From Pseudomonas tensinigenes (GTDB taxonomy: Bacteria; Pseudomonadota; Gammaproteobacteria; Pseudomonadales; Pseudomonadaceae), in assembly GCF_014268445.2 (NCBI RefSeq), contig NZ_CP077089.1, forward strand, positions 1,791,501 to 1,855,500: a stretch of DNA of 64,000 nt, given 5' to 3'. The notes beneath the pieces were generated by a model that saw only the letters and a program-made list of their open reading frames with translations, had not been told where the DNA came from and searched no databases. This document shows positions 17,251 through 25,713 of this stretch, in pieces; positions within the stretch are counted from its first letter, which is position 1, and the number at the start of each line of letters is the position of its first letter. The position numbers were made by a program, and so were the translations under genes.

Positions 17251-18684
17251 TCAGCCCATCATGTCCTTGATCATCCGCTCCTGCTCCATCAGCTCACGCT
17301 GGCGGGCATCGATGCGTGAGGACAGTGGGAAGTTGCTGCCAGCCTTGCGCTTGGCAAAATCGAGCTGCTGGATCGCCTGGCGGTAATCGCCAACCAGTGC
17401 GAAGTACTCGGCACGAGCCTGGTGCAGTCCGATGATGTTGCCCGACAAGCCACGGGTTTCGGCAACCTGATACCAGACGTCCGGATCATCCGGGCGTGAC
17501 TTGAGTAGACCTTCGAGTGCCTTCTCGGCATCGGCAGCGCGATTCTGTTTCAGCAGCAGATCAACGCGCACCTGATTGAGCGGATAGTTGCCCGGATACT
17601 GCGTAAGCATCCGGTCTACCCGCGACTGTGCGTCAGGCAGGCGATTGTTGGTGATGTCCAGATCGACTTGAGCGAGGTTGTAGATGATCTCGTTGGGTGA
17701 CTTGGCCAAAAGCTGTTTGAGGTTCTCCCGCGCTTCATTCAATTGGCCGCCCTTGATCTGGGCGATGGCCAGTCCGTAACGAGCCACATCGTTCAGCGGG
17801 TTCTCGTCCAACTGCGCACGGAAGCGCTTGCCGCCCAGCCCCGGAGTTTCTTCGTAGATCAACTGCACGCGCGCGCGGATCAACTGATAGCGCTTGGAGT
17901 CTTCAATACCGCCCGGTTTGGCCTGTTCGGCACGGTTGCGGGTGTCGGCGATACGCGATTCGGTCACCGGGTGAGTCAGCAGGAATTCCGGTGGTTTGGC
18001 GTCGAAGCGATATTGACGCATCAGGCGTTCGAACATGGTCGGCATCGAACGCGGGTCGTACCCGGCTTTTTCCAGATTGAGAATGCCGATGCGGTCAGCT
18101 TCCTGTTCGTTCTGCCGGGAGAAAGTGCGTTGCGATTGGATTGCCGCCGCTTGAGTGCCGGCAATGGTCGCGATCCCGGCGTCACCGCCGCCGGCTGCCG
18201 CAATGACAATCCCGGCCAGCAGCGCGGCCATCATCGGCACCTGCATCCGCTGCGAGGCCTCGACGCCACGAGCAAAGTGGCGTTGCGACAAGTGAGCCAG
18301 TTCGTGCGCCAGTACCGAGGCGTATTCGCCTTCGGTCTGCGCATTGAGAAACAGACCGCCGTTGACCCCGACCACACCACCCGGCGCCGCGAAGGCGTTC
18401 AGTTGCGGGCTGTTGATCAGGATGAATTCGAGGCGCCGGTCAGTGACCTGGCTGGTCTCGACCAGCTTATAGACGCTGGATTCGACGTAGTCCTTGAGCT
18501 GCGGGTCGTTGAGTTGTGAAACCTGGCTGCGCAACATGGCCAGCCAGGCACGACCGAGCTGATATTCCTGTTGCGGCGAGACAATGGCAGAACTGGCGTC
18601 ACCGAGTGACGGCAGATCGTCGGCAAAGCCTGGTGAGGCGAGCAGGCAAGCGAGCGTCAGCAGGGTAGGGCGCAGAAAAGTCAT
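17251..18684 (-). CDS. bepA: M48-family periplasmic metalloprotease with TPR repeats (BepA-like)
   Basis: A 477-residue periplasmic protein of the BepA/YfgC family that helps or degrades stalled outer membrane proteins such as LptD at the BAM complex. A signal peptide (TFLRPTLLTLACLLASPGFA) precedes an M48 domain with zinc motif HELAH near residue 128 and downstream ligand segment QNEQEADRIGILNLEKAGYDP. The C-terminal half (about 300-470) is helical TPR-like, for example YGLAIAQIKGGQLNEARENL. The start at 18684 gives the expected signal peptide. It is divergent from tusA. Confidence 0.92.
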   Translation of the reverse strand: MTFLRPTLLTLACLLASPGFADDLPSLGDASSAIVSPQQEYQLGRAWLAMLRSQVSQLNDPQLKDYVESSVYKLVETSQVTDRRLEFILINSPQLNAFAAPGGVVGVNGGLFLNAQTEGEYASVLAHELAHLSQRHFARGVEASQRMQVPMMAALLAGIVIAAAGGGDAGIATIAGTQAAAIQSQRTFSRQNEQEADRIGILNLEKAGYDPRSMPTMFERLMRQYRFDAKPPEFLLTHPVTESRIADTRNRAEQAKPGGIEDSKRYQLIRARVQLIYEETPGLGGKRFRAQLDENPLNDVARYGLAIAQIKGGQLNEARENLKQLLAKSPNEIIYNLAQVDLDITNNRLPDAQSRVDRMLTQYPGNYPLNQVRVDLLLKQNRAADAEKALEGLLKSRPDDPDVWYQVAETRGLSGNIIGLHQARAEYFALVGDYRQAIQQLDFAKRKAGSNFPLSSRIDARQRELMEQERMIKDMMG

Positions 18685-18782
18685 GCACAAAGCCTTAGAA
18701 GACAAAGACCTTACTGTAGCCGGACACCGGAGCTGCGACCAGATATTCTAGGCAGCTCGACGACCTGAACCGGAGTGACGCA

Positions 18783-19022
18783 ATGACTGACGCTGTAGCC
18801 CATGACGTGGAACTGGACGCCAGTGGCCTGAATTGTCCGTTGCCGTTGCTCAAGGCAAAAATGGAACTCAACAAGCTCCAAAGTGGCGCCGTCCTCAAGG
18901 TGATCGCCACGGATGCTGGCTCGCAGCGCGACTTTCGCACCTTCGCCAGATTGGCCGGTCATACGCTGCTGCGCGAAGAAGACGAAGCAGGCGTTTACCG
19001 TTACTGGTTGAAAAAAACCTGA
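18783..19022 (+). CDS. tusA: TusA-family sulfurtransferase
   Basis: A 79-residue TusA/SirA-like protein that carries persulfide sulfur, for example toward tRNA thiolation or cofactor synthesis. The catalytic Cys18 lies in the family motif LDASGLNCPLPLLKAK (C-P-x-P). Length (about 80) and the C-terminal YRYWLKK strand fit the family. Several paralogues exist in pseudomonads, so equivalence to E. coli TusA in tRNA 2-thiolation is probable but not certain. The AI-2E-family permease gene follows 32 bp downstream. Confidence 0.9.
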   Translation: MTDAVAHDVELDASGLNCPLPLLKAKMELNKLQSGAVLKVIATDAGSQRDFRTFARLAGHTLLREEDEAGVYRYWLKKT

Positions 19023-19054
19023 ACCCGATAGCGTAAAAGACCTAAGGATTATTG

Positions 19055-20125
19055 ATGTTCAAAGTGTTACGCGACTGGATTCAGCGCTATTTTTCCGACG
19101 AAGAAGCGGTGGTGCTGGCGGTGCTGCTGTTTCTCGCCTTCACGGCCGTGCTGACCCTCGGCGGGATGCTCGCGCCAGTGTTGGCAGGGATGGTGCTGGC
19201 GTATCTGATGCAGGGCCTGGTGGTCACGCTGGAACGTCTGCGCGTGCCGGGTGGCGTGGCGGTTGGACTGGTGTTTGCGCTGTTCATGGGCGTGTTGATG
19301 CTGTTTATCGTCGTGGTGCTGCCGCTGCTTTGGCATCAGTTGATTACTCTGTTCAATGAGCTGCCGGGCATGCTTGCCAAGTGGCAATCGCTGCTGCTAT
19401 TGCTGCCGGAGCGTTATCCGCATCTGGTTTCCGATGAACAAGTCTTGCAAGCCATCGAAGCGGCGCGCGGCGAGATCGGCAAATTCGGCCAGTGGGCACT
19501 GACCTTCTCGCTGTCGAGTCTGCCGCTGCTGGTGAACATCATGATCTACCTAGTGCTGGTGCCGATTCTGGTGTTTTTCTTCCTTAAAGATCGGGCAATG
19601 ATCGGTGAGTGGGTGCGAGGCTACTTGCCACGCGAGCGCGCGCTGATCACCCGGGTCGCGCAGGAGATGAACCGGCAGATCGCCAATTACATTCGCGGCA
19701 AGGTCATCGAGATCGTGATTTGCGGTGGCGTGACCTATATCGCTTTCGTCGCGCTCGGTCTCAACTATGCCGCACTGCTGGCGTTGCTGGTCGGTGTGTC
19801 GGTGGTGGTGCCGTATGTCGGCGCTGTGGTCGTGACCGTGCCGGTGCTGTTGATCGCATTATTCCAGTGGGGGTGGAGCGATCAGTTCATTTATCTGATG
19901 GCGGTCTACGGGATCATTCAGACACTGGATGGCAATGTGCTGGTGCCGCTGCTGTTCTCGGAGGCGGTCAATTTGCACCCGGTGGCAATTATCTGCGCGG
20001 TGCTGTTGTTTGGCGGATTGTGGGGATTCTGGGGTGTGTTCTTTGCGATCCCGCTGGCGACCCTGTTCAAGGCAGTGCTGGATGCGTGGCCGCGCCAGGA
20101 GCCGGCGGTGGCGCCGCTGCTGTAG
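19055..20125 (+). CDS. AI-2E family transporter (PerM-like permease)
   Basis: A 356-residue polytopic membrane protein of the AI-2E/PerM/YdiK family, with about eight transmembrane segments and a conserved cytoplasmic-helical middle region (YPHLVSDEQVLQAIEAARGEIG). Family-typical stretches include VPILVFFFLKDRAMIGEWVRGYLPRE, NRQIANYIRGKVIEIVICGG and the C-terminal LFGGLWGFWGVFFAIPLATL. Substrates of most members are unknown. Some export peptides or exchange ions. ATG at 19055 is preferred to an upstream TTG. A REPIN follows the stop. Confidence 0.9.
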   Translation: MFKVLRDWIQRYFSDEEAVVLAVLLFLAFTAVLTLGGMLAPVLAGMVLAYLMQGLVVTLERLRVPGGVAVGLVFALFMGVLMLFIVVVLPLLWHQLITLFNELPGMLAKWQSLLLLLPERYPHLVSDEQVLQAIEAARGEIGKFGQWALTFSLSSLPLLVNIMIYLVLVPILVFFFLKDRAMIGEWVRGYLPRERALITRVAQEMNRQIANYIRGKVIEIVICGGVTYIAFVALGLNYAALLALLVGVSVVVPYVGAVVVTVPVLLIALFQWGWSDQFIYLMAVYGIIQTLDGNVLVPLLFSEAVNLHPVAIICAVLLFGGLWGFWGVFFAIPLATLFKAVLDAWPRQEPAVAPLL

Positions 20126-20154
20126 CGATTGATCCAGATTTTGCAGGAAGGCTA

Positions 20155-20235
20155 TTCGCGAGCAGGCTCGCTCCCACATTTGATCGATTCGCCCATGCGA
20201 ACACGGTTTAATGTGGGAGCGAGCCTGCTCGCGAA
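20155..20235. repeat. REPIN 3
   Basis: Inverted REP copies at 20155-20178 and 20212-20235 with CCCACA tails facing each other and a 33-bp spacer. The element lies between the convergent AI-2E-family gene and bcp, in the same orientation class as REPINs 1, 2, 6 and 9. Confidence 0.93.
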
Positions 20236-20262
20236 GGTGTCAGTAAAAATGACGCAAAACCA

Positions 20263-20736
20263 TCAGGCCTTGTTCAAATCCTGAGCAGCGGCCAGAACGG
20301 CATCCACGTGCCCCGGCACTTTCACACCGCGCCATTCCTGACGCAGAACACCGTCCTTATCAATCAGGAACGTGCTGCGATCAACGCCCAGGTATTCCTT
20401 GCCGTACAGCTTCTTCAACTTGATCACGTCGAACAACTGGCAAACGGCCTCGTCCTTGTCGCTGATCAACTCGAATGGAAACTCCTGCTTGCACTTGAAG
20501 TTCTCATGGGACTTCAGGCTGTCGCGTGAGATACCGAAAATCTCCGTGTTGGCAGCCTTGAACGCGGCGTACTGGTCACGAAAGCCCTGGCCTTCGGTGG
20601 TGCAACCCGGAGTGCTGTCCTTCGGGTAAAAGTAGATCACCACTTGTTTGCCCTTCAGGGCGGACAGGCTGACGGTCTGCCCACTGGTGGCAGGTGCTTC
20701 GAAATCGGCAACCGGTTGGTCGATGACAACGGCCAT
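20263..20736 (-). CDS. bcp: Thiol peroxidase Bcp (peroxiredoxin Q family)
   Basis: A 157-residue peroxiredoxin reducing hydrogen peroxide and organic hydroperoxides. The peroxidatic Cys45 sits in FYPKDSTPGCTTEGQGFRD. The resolving cysteine five residues later in E. coli Bcp is replaced here (CTTEG-Q), so the enzyme must act as a 1-Cys form or use one of two later cysteines (KCKQEF or AVCQLF). The rest of the fold is typical (KDGVLRQEWRGVKVPGHVDAVL). It lies 10 bp downstream of gcvR on the same strand, so the two are probably cotranscribed. Confidence 0.95.
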   Translation of the reverse strand: MAVVIDQPVADFEAPATSGQTVSLSALKGKQVVIYFYPKDSTPGCTTEGQGFRDQYAAFKAANTEIFGISRDSLKSHENFKCKQEFPFELISDKDEAVCQLFDVIKLKKLYGKEYLGVDRSTFLIDKDGVLRQEWRGVKVPGHVDAVLAAAQDLNKA

Positions 20737-20746
20737 GAAAGCTTCC

Positions 20747-21307
20747 TTACATTGGGTTTTGTGGGCGCCAAGGCTCGATCAGTGCATCCAGGTTCATCGC
20801 GTCGGAGAAGTCGAGGAACTGGTCGCGCAGCCAACTGATCTGGGTGCCGGCCGGCAGGGTCACGGTGAACGTGGCGTTGAGCATGGTGCCGCCGGTTTGC
20901 GGTGCCTGATACGTGTCGCAGGTCAGGTTTTCCAGCTCGACGTTGTGATCCATGAAGAACTGGCACAGCTCATTGATGATGTCCGGACGATACGCCGAGC
21001 TGACATAGGCCACATACGGCAGCGCCTGCGGACGATTTTCCAGCGGCGCGCTGCGCACCACGTTAGCCGTGAAGGCATGTTTCTTGGCCAGGCCCGGGAG
21101 GCTGCCCTCCAGGCGGGCGAGGGCGTCCCAACTGCCGGAGATCTCGAGGATCAGCGCACTGCACTCGCCGTGGCGAGTCAGGCGCGAAGTAACCACGGCG
21201 CAGCGATTTTCATGGCTGGCGCGGCACAGGACGTTAGTCAGCTCCATGGGGTTGGCGCCAAGGGCACTGATGACAAGGAATTGTTCGCGAACTGTGGGGG
21301 TGGACAT
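20747..21307 (-). CDS. gcvR: Glycine cleavage system regulator GcvR (double ACT domain)
   Basis: A 186-residue protein of two ACT domains (about residues 10-85 and 95-175), matching the GcvR family that represses glycine cleavage genes through interaction with GcvA. Visible segments are VISALGANPMELTNVLCRASHENRCAVVTSRLTRHG in the first domain and YVSSAYRPDIINELCQFFMDHNVELENL in the second. It precedes bcp by 10 bp and is divergent from dapA, an arrangement common in pseudomonads. The regulatory target is inferred from the family. Confidence 0.88.
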   Translation of the reverse strand: MSTPTVREQFLVISALGANPMELTNVLCRASHENRCAVVTSRLTRHGECSALILEISGSWDALARLEGSLPGLAKKHAFTANVVRSAPLENRPQALPYVAYVSSAYRPDIINELCQFFMDHNVELENLTCDTYQAPQTGGTMLNATFTVTLPAGTQISWLRDQFLDFSDAMNLDALIEPWRPQNPM

Positions 21308-21635
21308 GCAGCATTCCTAAAGCGATGAGCGGTCGGTAGGTTGACGCGCGTTGGCTGCCGGGGAGTGCCTGTTCTGGCGGTCCGTACAAAGAGGCCCGGC
21401 AAGCTCGCGGCTCGCTCCACTATAGCGGGAACGCGCCGATGCGACGCAGGAACGGGGTCTGTGAGGCCGAAAAGGGAGGCTGGAACCCGGCGTACAAGCT
21501 GATCAGTACCGATCAAAGTCTGAAGGGTAGCGAAAAGCGGCGCCAAGGGGAATGGCGGCAGCGCAGTACTTCGCTTGTGCAAGCATCTTGGCGCCAGTAC
21601 CATTACCGCTCTCTTTTTCCGGCAGGAGCGGTTTC
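21308..21635. other. Intergenic region between gcvR and dapA
   Basis: This 328-bp divergent promoter region holds no convincing gene. Open frames crossing it are extensions of dapA or shadows. The GGCAGGAGCGG at 21621-21631 is the dapA ribosome binding site. No REP element, terminator or recognisable riboswitch was seen. Confidence 0.6.
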
Positions 21636-22514
21636 ATGATTGCGGGCAGTATGGTGGCACTGGTCACTCCCATGGATGCACAAGGGCGTCTTGACTGGGA
21701 CAGCCTCAGCAAACTCGTGGACTTCCATCTCAAGAACGGCACCCATGCCATTGTCGCGGTCGGTACTACCGGCGAGTCGGCAACTCTTGATGTAGAAGAG
21801 CACATCGCCGTCATCAAGGCCGTGGTCAAACAGGTTGCCGGGCGTATTCCGGTCATCGCCGGCACTGGCGCCAACTCCACCCGCGAAGCCGTCGAGCTGA
21901 CCCGCGACGCCAAGGAAGCCGGCGCCGATGCCTGCCTGCTGGTCGTTCCGTACTACAACAAGCCGACTCAGGAAGGCCTGTACCAGCACTTCAAACACAT
22001 CGCCGAGTCTGTCGACATTCCACAGATTCTCTATAACGTTCCTGGCCGCACCTCTTGCGACATGCAGGCCGAGACGGTGATTCGCCTGTCCACCGTGCCG
22101 AACATCATCGGTATCAAGGAAGCCACCGGCGACCTGAAACGCGCCAAAGCGATCATCGATGGCGTGAGCAAGGACTTCATCGTGCTGTCCGGCGATGATC
22201 CGACCGCAGTCGAACTGATCCTGCTGGGTGGCAAAGGCAACATCTCCGTGACTGCCAACGTCGCTCCGCGCGAAATGGCTGATCTGTGCGAGGCCGCGTT
22301 GAAAGGCGACGCCGACACCGCACGGGCGATCAACGAAAAACTGATGCCACTGCACAAAGACCTGTTCATCGAAGCCAACCCGATTCCAGTGAAGTGGGCT
22401 CTGGTTGAAATGGGCCTGATGCACGAAGGCATCCGCCTGCCACTGACCTGGCTGAGCACACCTTGTCATGAAACGCTGCGCTCGGCCCTGCGCCAGTGCA
22501 GCGTCCTGGTTTAA
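21636..22514 (+). CDS. dapA: 4-hydroxy-tetrahydrodipicolinate synthase
   Basis: A 292-residue DHDPS condensing pyruvate and aspartate semialdehyde in lysine and diaminopimelate synthesis. The signatures are [14 protein letters not shown], the catalytic Tyr in [15 protein letters not shown], and the Schiff-base Lys in [15 protein letters not shown]. The start [14 protein letters not shown] at 21636 is where the family begins, and a good GCAGGAG site precedes it by 5-6 bases. It heads the conserved cluster dapA-bamC-MBL-purC with short gaps. Confidence 0.97.
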   Translation: MIAGSMVALVTPMDAQGRLDWDSLSKLVDFHLKNGTHAIVAVGTTGESATLDVEEHIAVIKAVVKQVAGRIPVIAGTGANSTREAVELTRDAKEAGADACLLVVPYYNKPTQEGLYQHFKHIAESVDIPQILYNVPGRTSCDMQAETVIRLSTVPNIIGIKEATGDLKRAKAIIDGVSKDFIVLSGDDPTAVELILLGGKGNISVTANVAPREMADLCEAALKGDADTARAINEKLMPLHKDLFIEANPIPVKWALVEMGLMHEGIRLPLTWLSTPCHETLRSALRQCSVLV

Positions 22515-22531
22515 TTGAGGAAGTACAACGC

Positions 22532-23647
22532 ATGAAGCGAATGGCCGGACTTTCCGCACTTGCCTTGATTATCTCCAGCACCAGTGGCTGCGGATGGGTC
22601 TGGGGCCCGGAAGGTTATTTCCGTGACCGTGGTAGCGATTACCTGGAAGCGCAACAGACTGCACCGATGCAACTGCCACCGGATGTCAGCACCTCCAAGC
22701 GTCTGGATCCGCTGCTGCCGATCCCGCGCAACGTCGCTGATGACACCGCCAAGGGCGAATACATTGTTCCGCGTCCTCAGCCGCTGTCGGCCGTTGCCGA
22801 TGCCAGCGACTACTCGCTGCAGAAAAGCGGTGATTCGCGTTGGGTCGTGGCCCAGCACCCACCGGCCGAAGTCTGGCCAGTGGCTGTGCAGTTCTTCCAG
22901 GACAACGGCTTCCGTCTGGATGAACAGCGCCCGCAAACCGGCGAATTCACCACCACCTGGCAGCATTCCGACGAGCTGTCCGCCGCTATGGCCAAGCGTC
23001 TGAGCGCAGCCGGTATCGCCAGCGATAGCGAAACCCGCGTGCGTGTGCGTATCGAGCCGGGCGTGCAGCGCAATACCAGTGAAATCTACGTGGTCAGCGC
23101 CGAGCGTCCTGCCGGCAGCACTGCCGATGTGGCCTTCACCAATCGTTCGGTCAACACTGGCCTGGATGCCGCCCTGGTCGACGACATGCTCGCAAGCATG
23201 AGCCGTATCTCCGAAAAGGGTGGTTCGGTGTCGATGCTGGCTTCGCGTGATTTCGATACGCCGAGCCGTGTCAGCCTCAGCGAAGACGGCAGCGGCAACC
23301 CGGTGTTGAACGTCGGTACCGATCTGGACCGTGCCTGGTCGAGCGTTGGCCGTGCACTGGAACAAGGCGAATGGCGCGTTGAAGACATCAACCGCAGCCT
23401 TGGCCTGTACTACATCAACCTGGCCGAAAAAGCCGAGAAGAAAGACGACAAGCCTGGTTTCTTCAGCAGCCTGTTCGGCAGTGCGCCGACCAAGGAAGAA
23501 GTTGAATCCCGTGCCGAGCGTTATCAGGTTCGCCTGAGCAAGGTTGGCGAGAACATCCAGGTGACCGTCGAGAAAAACATCAACACCGTCGCGCCGGCCG
23601 AAGTGGCACGCAAAGTGTTGAGCGTGATTCAGGACAACCTGGGCTGA
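22532..23647 (+). CDS. bamC: Outer membrane assembly lipoprotein BamC
   Basis: A 371-residue lipoprotein of the BAM complex (BamC/NlpB). The signal peptide KRMAGLSALALIISSTSGC ends in a lipobox with Cys20 as the acylated residue. It is followed by the BamC unstructured N-terminus with YLEAQQTAPMQLPPDVSTS and the helix-grip domains (about residues 100-215 and 250-370). It lies 17 bp after dapA, the standard location of bamC. It probably shares the dapA promoter. Confidence 0.95.
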   Translation: MKRMAGLSALALIISSTSGCGWVWGPEGYFRDRGSDYLEAQQTAPMQLPPDVSTSKRLDPLLPIPRNVADDTAKGEYIVPRPQPLSAVADASDYSLQKSGDSRWVVAQHPPAEVWPVAVQFFQDNGFRLDEQRPQTGEFTTTWQHSDELSAAMAKRLSAAGIASDSETRVRVRIEPGVQRNTSEIYVVSAERPAGSTADVAFTNRSVNTGLDAALVDDMLASMSRISEKGGSVSMLASRDFDTPSRVSLSEDGSGNPVLNVGTDLDRAWSSVGRALEQGEWRVEDINRSLGLYYINLAEKAEKKDDKPGFFSSLFGSAPTKEEVESRAERYQVRLSKVGENIQVTVEKNINTVAPAEVARKVLSVIQDNLG

Positions 23648-23653
23648 TCAATC

Positions 23654-24415
23654 ATGCGTTTTGCCGTTCTCGGCAGCGGTAGCCAAGGGAACGGCACGCT
23701 GATCGCCAGTGCTGATACGTATGTGCTGGTGGATTGTGGTTTTTCCCTGCGGGAAACCGAAAAACGCCTGTTGCGCCTGGGTGTGAACCCGGCGCAACTG
23801 AGCGCGATACTCGTAACCCACGAACATGCCGACCACGTGCATGGCGTGGGTTTGCTGTCTCGGCGCTACAATCTACCGGTCTACCTCAGTCGCGGCACAC
23901 TGCGCGGGATGCGCAAACCGATTGAACCCGCAGGCTTCCTGGCTGGCGGCGAGCAACTGCAGATCGGTGCACTGAACATCGGGGTCATTGCCGTGGCTCA
24001 TGATGCGCAGGAACCGACCCAGTATGTCTTCAGTGATCACGAGCAGCGGCGCTTCGGCCTGCTGACCGACCTGGGCTCCTACTGCGAGCGGGTGCTGGAC
24101 GGTTATCGGGATCTCGATGCGTTGATGATCGAGTCCAACCATTGTCGTGACATGCTGGCCCGTGGTCACTACCCGTACTTTCTCAAGCAGCGGGTGGGCG
24201 GCGAGCTGGGACATTTGAACAACCATCAGGCGGCATTCCTGGTGTCCGAGTTGGGTTGGCAGGGTTTGCAACACCTGGTCCTGGCCCATCTGAGCAGCAA
24301 GAACAACCTGCCGCAGCTGGCCCGGCAATGTTTTGTCGACACCCTCGGGTGCGACCCGGACTGGCTGCAACTGGCCGATCAAGATTCAGGGCTCGACTGG
24401 CGCCACATCGCCTAG
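23654..24415 (+). CDS. MBL-fold metallo-hydrolase
   Basis: A 253-residue metallo-beta-lactamase-fold hydrolase. The metal-binding motif is VTHEHADHVHGVGLL (HxHxDH) near residue 57. Later ligands lie in VAHDAQEPTQYVFSD and LMIESNHCRDML, with a final His in LVLAHLSSKNN. It resembles the YycJ/WalJ-type single-strand exonuclease branch, but the substrate is not evident from sequence. It lies 6 bp after bamC and 28 bp before purC in a conserved pseudomonad cluster. Confidence 0.92.
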   Translation: MRFAVLGSGSQGNGTLIASADTYVLVDCGFSLRETEKRLLRLGVNPAQLSAILVTHEHADHVHGVGLLSRRYNLPVYLSRGTLRGMRKPIEPAGFLAGGEQLQIGALNIGVIAVAHDAQEPTQYVFSDHEQRRFGLLTDLGSYCERVLDGYRDLDALMIESNHCRDMLARGHYPYFLKQRVGGELGHLNNHQAAFLVSELGWQGLQHLVLAHLSSKNNLPQLARQCFVDTLGCDPDWLQLADQDSGLDWRHIA

Positions 24416-24443
24416 CCCACCTACTTAGCAAGCGGAGCCCATC

Positions 24444-25157
24444 ATGGAAAAACGTGAAGAACTCTACCGCGGCAAAGCCAAATCGGTTTACAAGACCGAC
24501 GACGCTGACCGCTTGATCCTGCTGTTTCGCAACGACACCTCGGCGTTCGACGGCAAGCGCATCGAGCAGCTCGACCGCAAAGGCATGGTCAACAACAAGT
24601 TCAACGCCTTCATCATGCAGAAACTCGAAGCGGCCGGCGTACCGACCCAATTCGACAAACTGCTGGCCGACAACGAAGTGCTGGTCAAGAAGCTCGACAT
24701 GATCCCGGTCGAGTGCGTCGTGCGTAACTACGCCGCTGGCAGCCTGGTCAAGCGTCTGGGCGTTGAAGAAGGCCTGAAGCTCAACCCGTACACGTTCGAA
24801 CTGTTCCTGAAGGACGACGCCAAGGGCGACCCGTTCATCAACGAATCCCACGTCGTGGCATTCGGCTGGGGCACCGCCGAGCAACTGGTTCGCATGAAAG
24901 AACTGTCGCTCAAGGTCAACGAAGTCCTGACCAAGCTGTTCGACGACGCCGGCCTGCTGCTGGTCGACTTCAAGCTTGAATTCGGCGTGTTCAGCGACGG
25001 CTCCATCGTCCTCGGTGACGAGTTCAGCCCGGACGGCTGCCGTCTGTGGGACAAGGACACCAAGAAGAAGATGGACAAGGACCGCTTCCGTCAGGGCCTC
25101 GGTGACGTCATCGAAGCTTACGAAGAAGTCGCCAATCGTCTGGGCGTACCGCTTTAA
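24444..25157 (+). CDS. purC: Phosphoribosylaminoimidazole-succinocarboxamide synthase
   Basis: A 237-residue SAICAR synthetase of purine synthesis, ligating aspartate to CAIR with ATP. Family motifs are [14 protein letters not shown] at the ATP-binding N-terminus, [20 protein letters not shown], and [14 protein letters not shown]...[14 protein letters not shown]. Full length. It has an AGCGGAG site upstream. It closes the dapA cluster and is followed by tRNA-Ser. Confidence 0.98.
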   Translation: MEKREELYRGKAKSVYKTDDADRLILLFRNDTSAFDGKRIEQLDRKGMVNNKFNAFIMQKLEAAGVPTQFDKLLADNEVLVKKLDMIPVECVVRNYAAGSLVKRLGVEEGLKLNPYTFELFLKDDAKGDPFINESHVVAFGWGTAEQLVRMKELSLKVNEVLTKLFDDAGLLLVDFKLEFGVFSDGSIVLGDEFSPDGCRLWDKDTKKKMDKDRFRQGLGDVIEAYEEVANRLGVPL

Positions 25158-25202
25158 TCGACGCAAGCATCTGATAGCACGAAGAAATTTTCGAAAGAGG
25201 GT

Positions 25203-25230
25203 TTGCTTTCGGTAAAAGTGTTGTTATGAT
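25203..25230 (+). promoter_or_regulatory. Promoter of tRNA-Ser with GC-rich discriminator
   Basis: TTGCTT (25203-25208), a 16-bp spacer and TATGAT (25225-25230), followed by the discriminator GCGCGCC. This is a typical sigma-70 stable-RNA promoter under stringent control. It is placed 10 bases before the tRNA 5' end. Confidence 0.7.
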
Positions 25231-25240
25231 GCGCGCCGTT

Positions 25241-25330
25241 GGAGAGATGCCAGAGTGGCCGAATGGGACGGATTCGAAATCCGTTGTACCTTCACCGGTA
25301 CCTAGGGTTCGAATCCCTATCTCTCCGCCA
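25241..25330 (+). tRNA. serU: tRNA-Ser(CGA)
   Basis: A 90-nt class II tRNA. The acceptor stem GGAGAGA pairs with TCTCTCC, and the discriminator G and encoded CCA follow. The anticodon arm is ACGGA-TTCGAAA-TCCGT with anticodon CGA, reading UCG. A long serine-type variable arm (TGTACCTTCACCGGTACC) and the T arm AGGGTTCGAATCCCT are present. A strong terminator follows 8 bases later. Confidence 0.97.
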
Positions 25331-25338
25331 TTACATAG

Positions 25339-25374
25339 AAAAAGCCCCGTAGATGAAAATCTACGGGGCTTTTT
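25339..25374. terminator. Rho-independent terminator after tRNA-Ser
   Basis: AAAAAGCCCCGTAGAT, loop GAAA, ATCTACGGGGCTTTTT: an 11-bp stem with an A run before it and T run after it. It ends the tRNA transcript. Confidence 0.95.
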
Positions 25375-25713
25375 CGTTTCTGCGAATCCGGTATTCGTGG
25401 CGATAGCGGAGGCGCTGAAGCGCGTCTTGCGCAGTGAGGTCGTTGGGCGCGAGGCAATTTAAGTAAATACAGCCTCTGCCGACATTAGAGATACGACGCT
25501 CACAGGACTCGCCGGCCCATTTAAAGCAGCGTTCGCAGAGTAGAGGGCTGTCATTATTGGCGAGCGATCAGCCGCCAGATCACACCTGTCATCGTTTATC
25601 CTCTGCCCAGCCATCAGGCCAGCGCTCTCACTAAAGTGGATACTTGCTCACCTCGCCGTGAAAGGCGCATCCAGCGAGTTCCAGCCTCGCTCCCTATTTG
25701 AATTGGTTTGAAT
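25375..25713. other. Intergenic region without a convincing gene
   Basis: About 340 bp between the tRNA terminator and the large glycosyltransferase gene. Open frames here are short and lack family features. No REP, terminator or att-like copy of the tRNA 3' end was recognised. It probably holds the glycosyltransferase promoter, but no strong box stands out. Confidence 0.55.
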
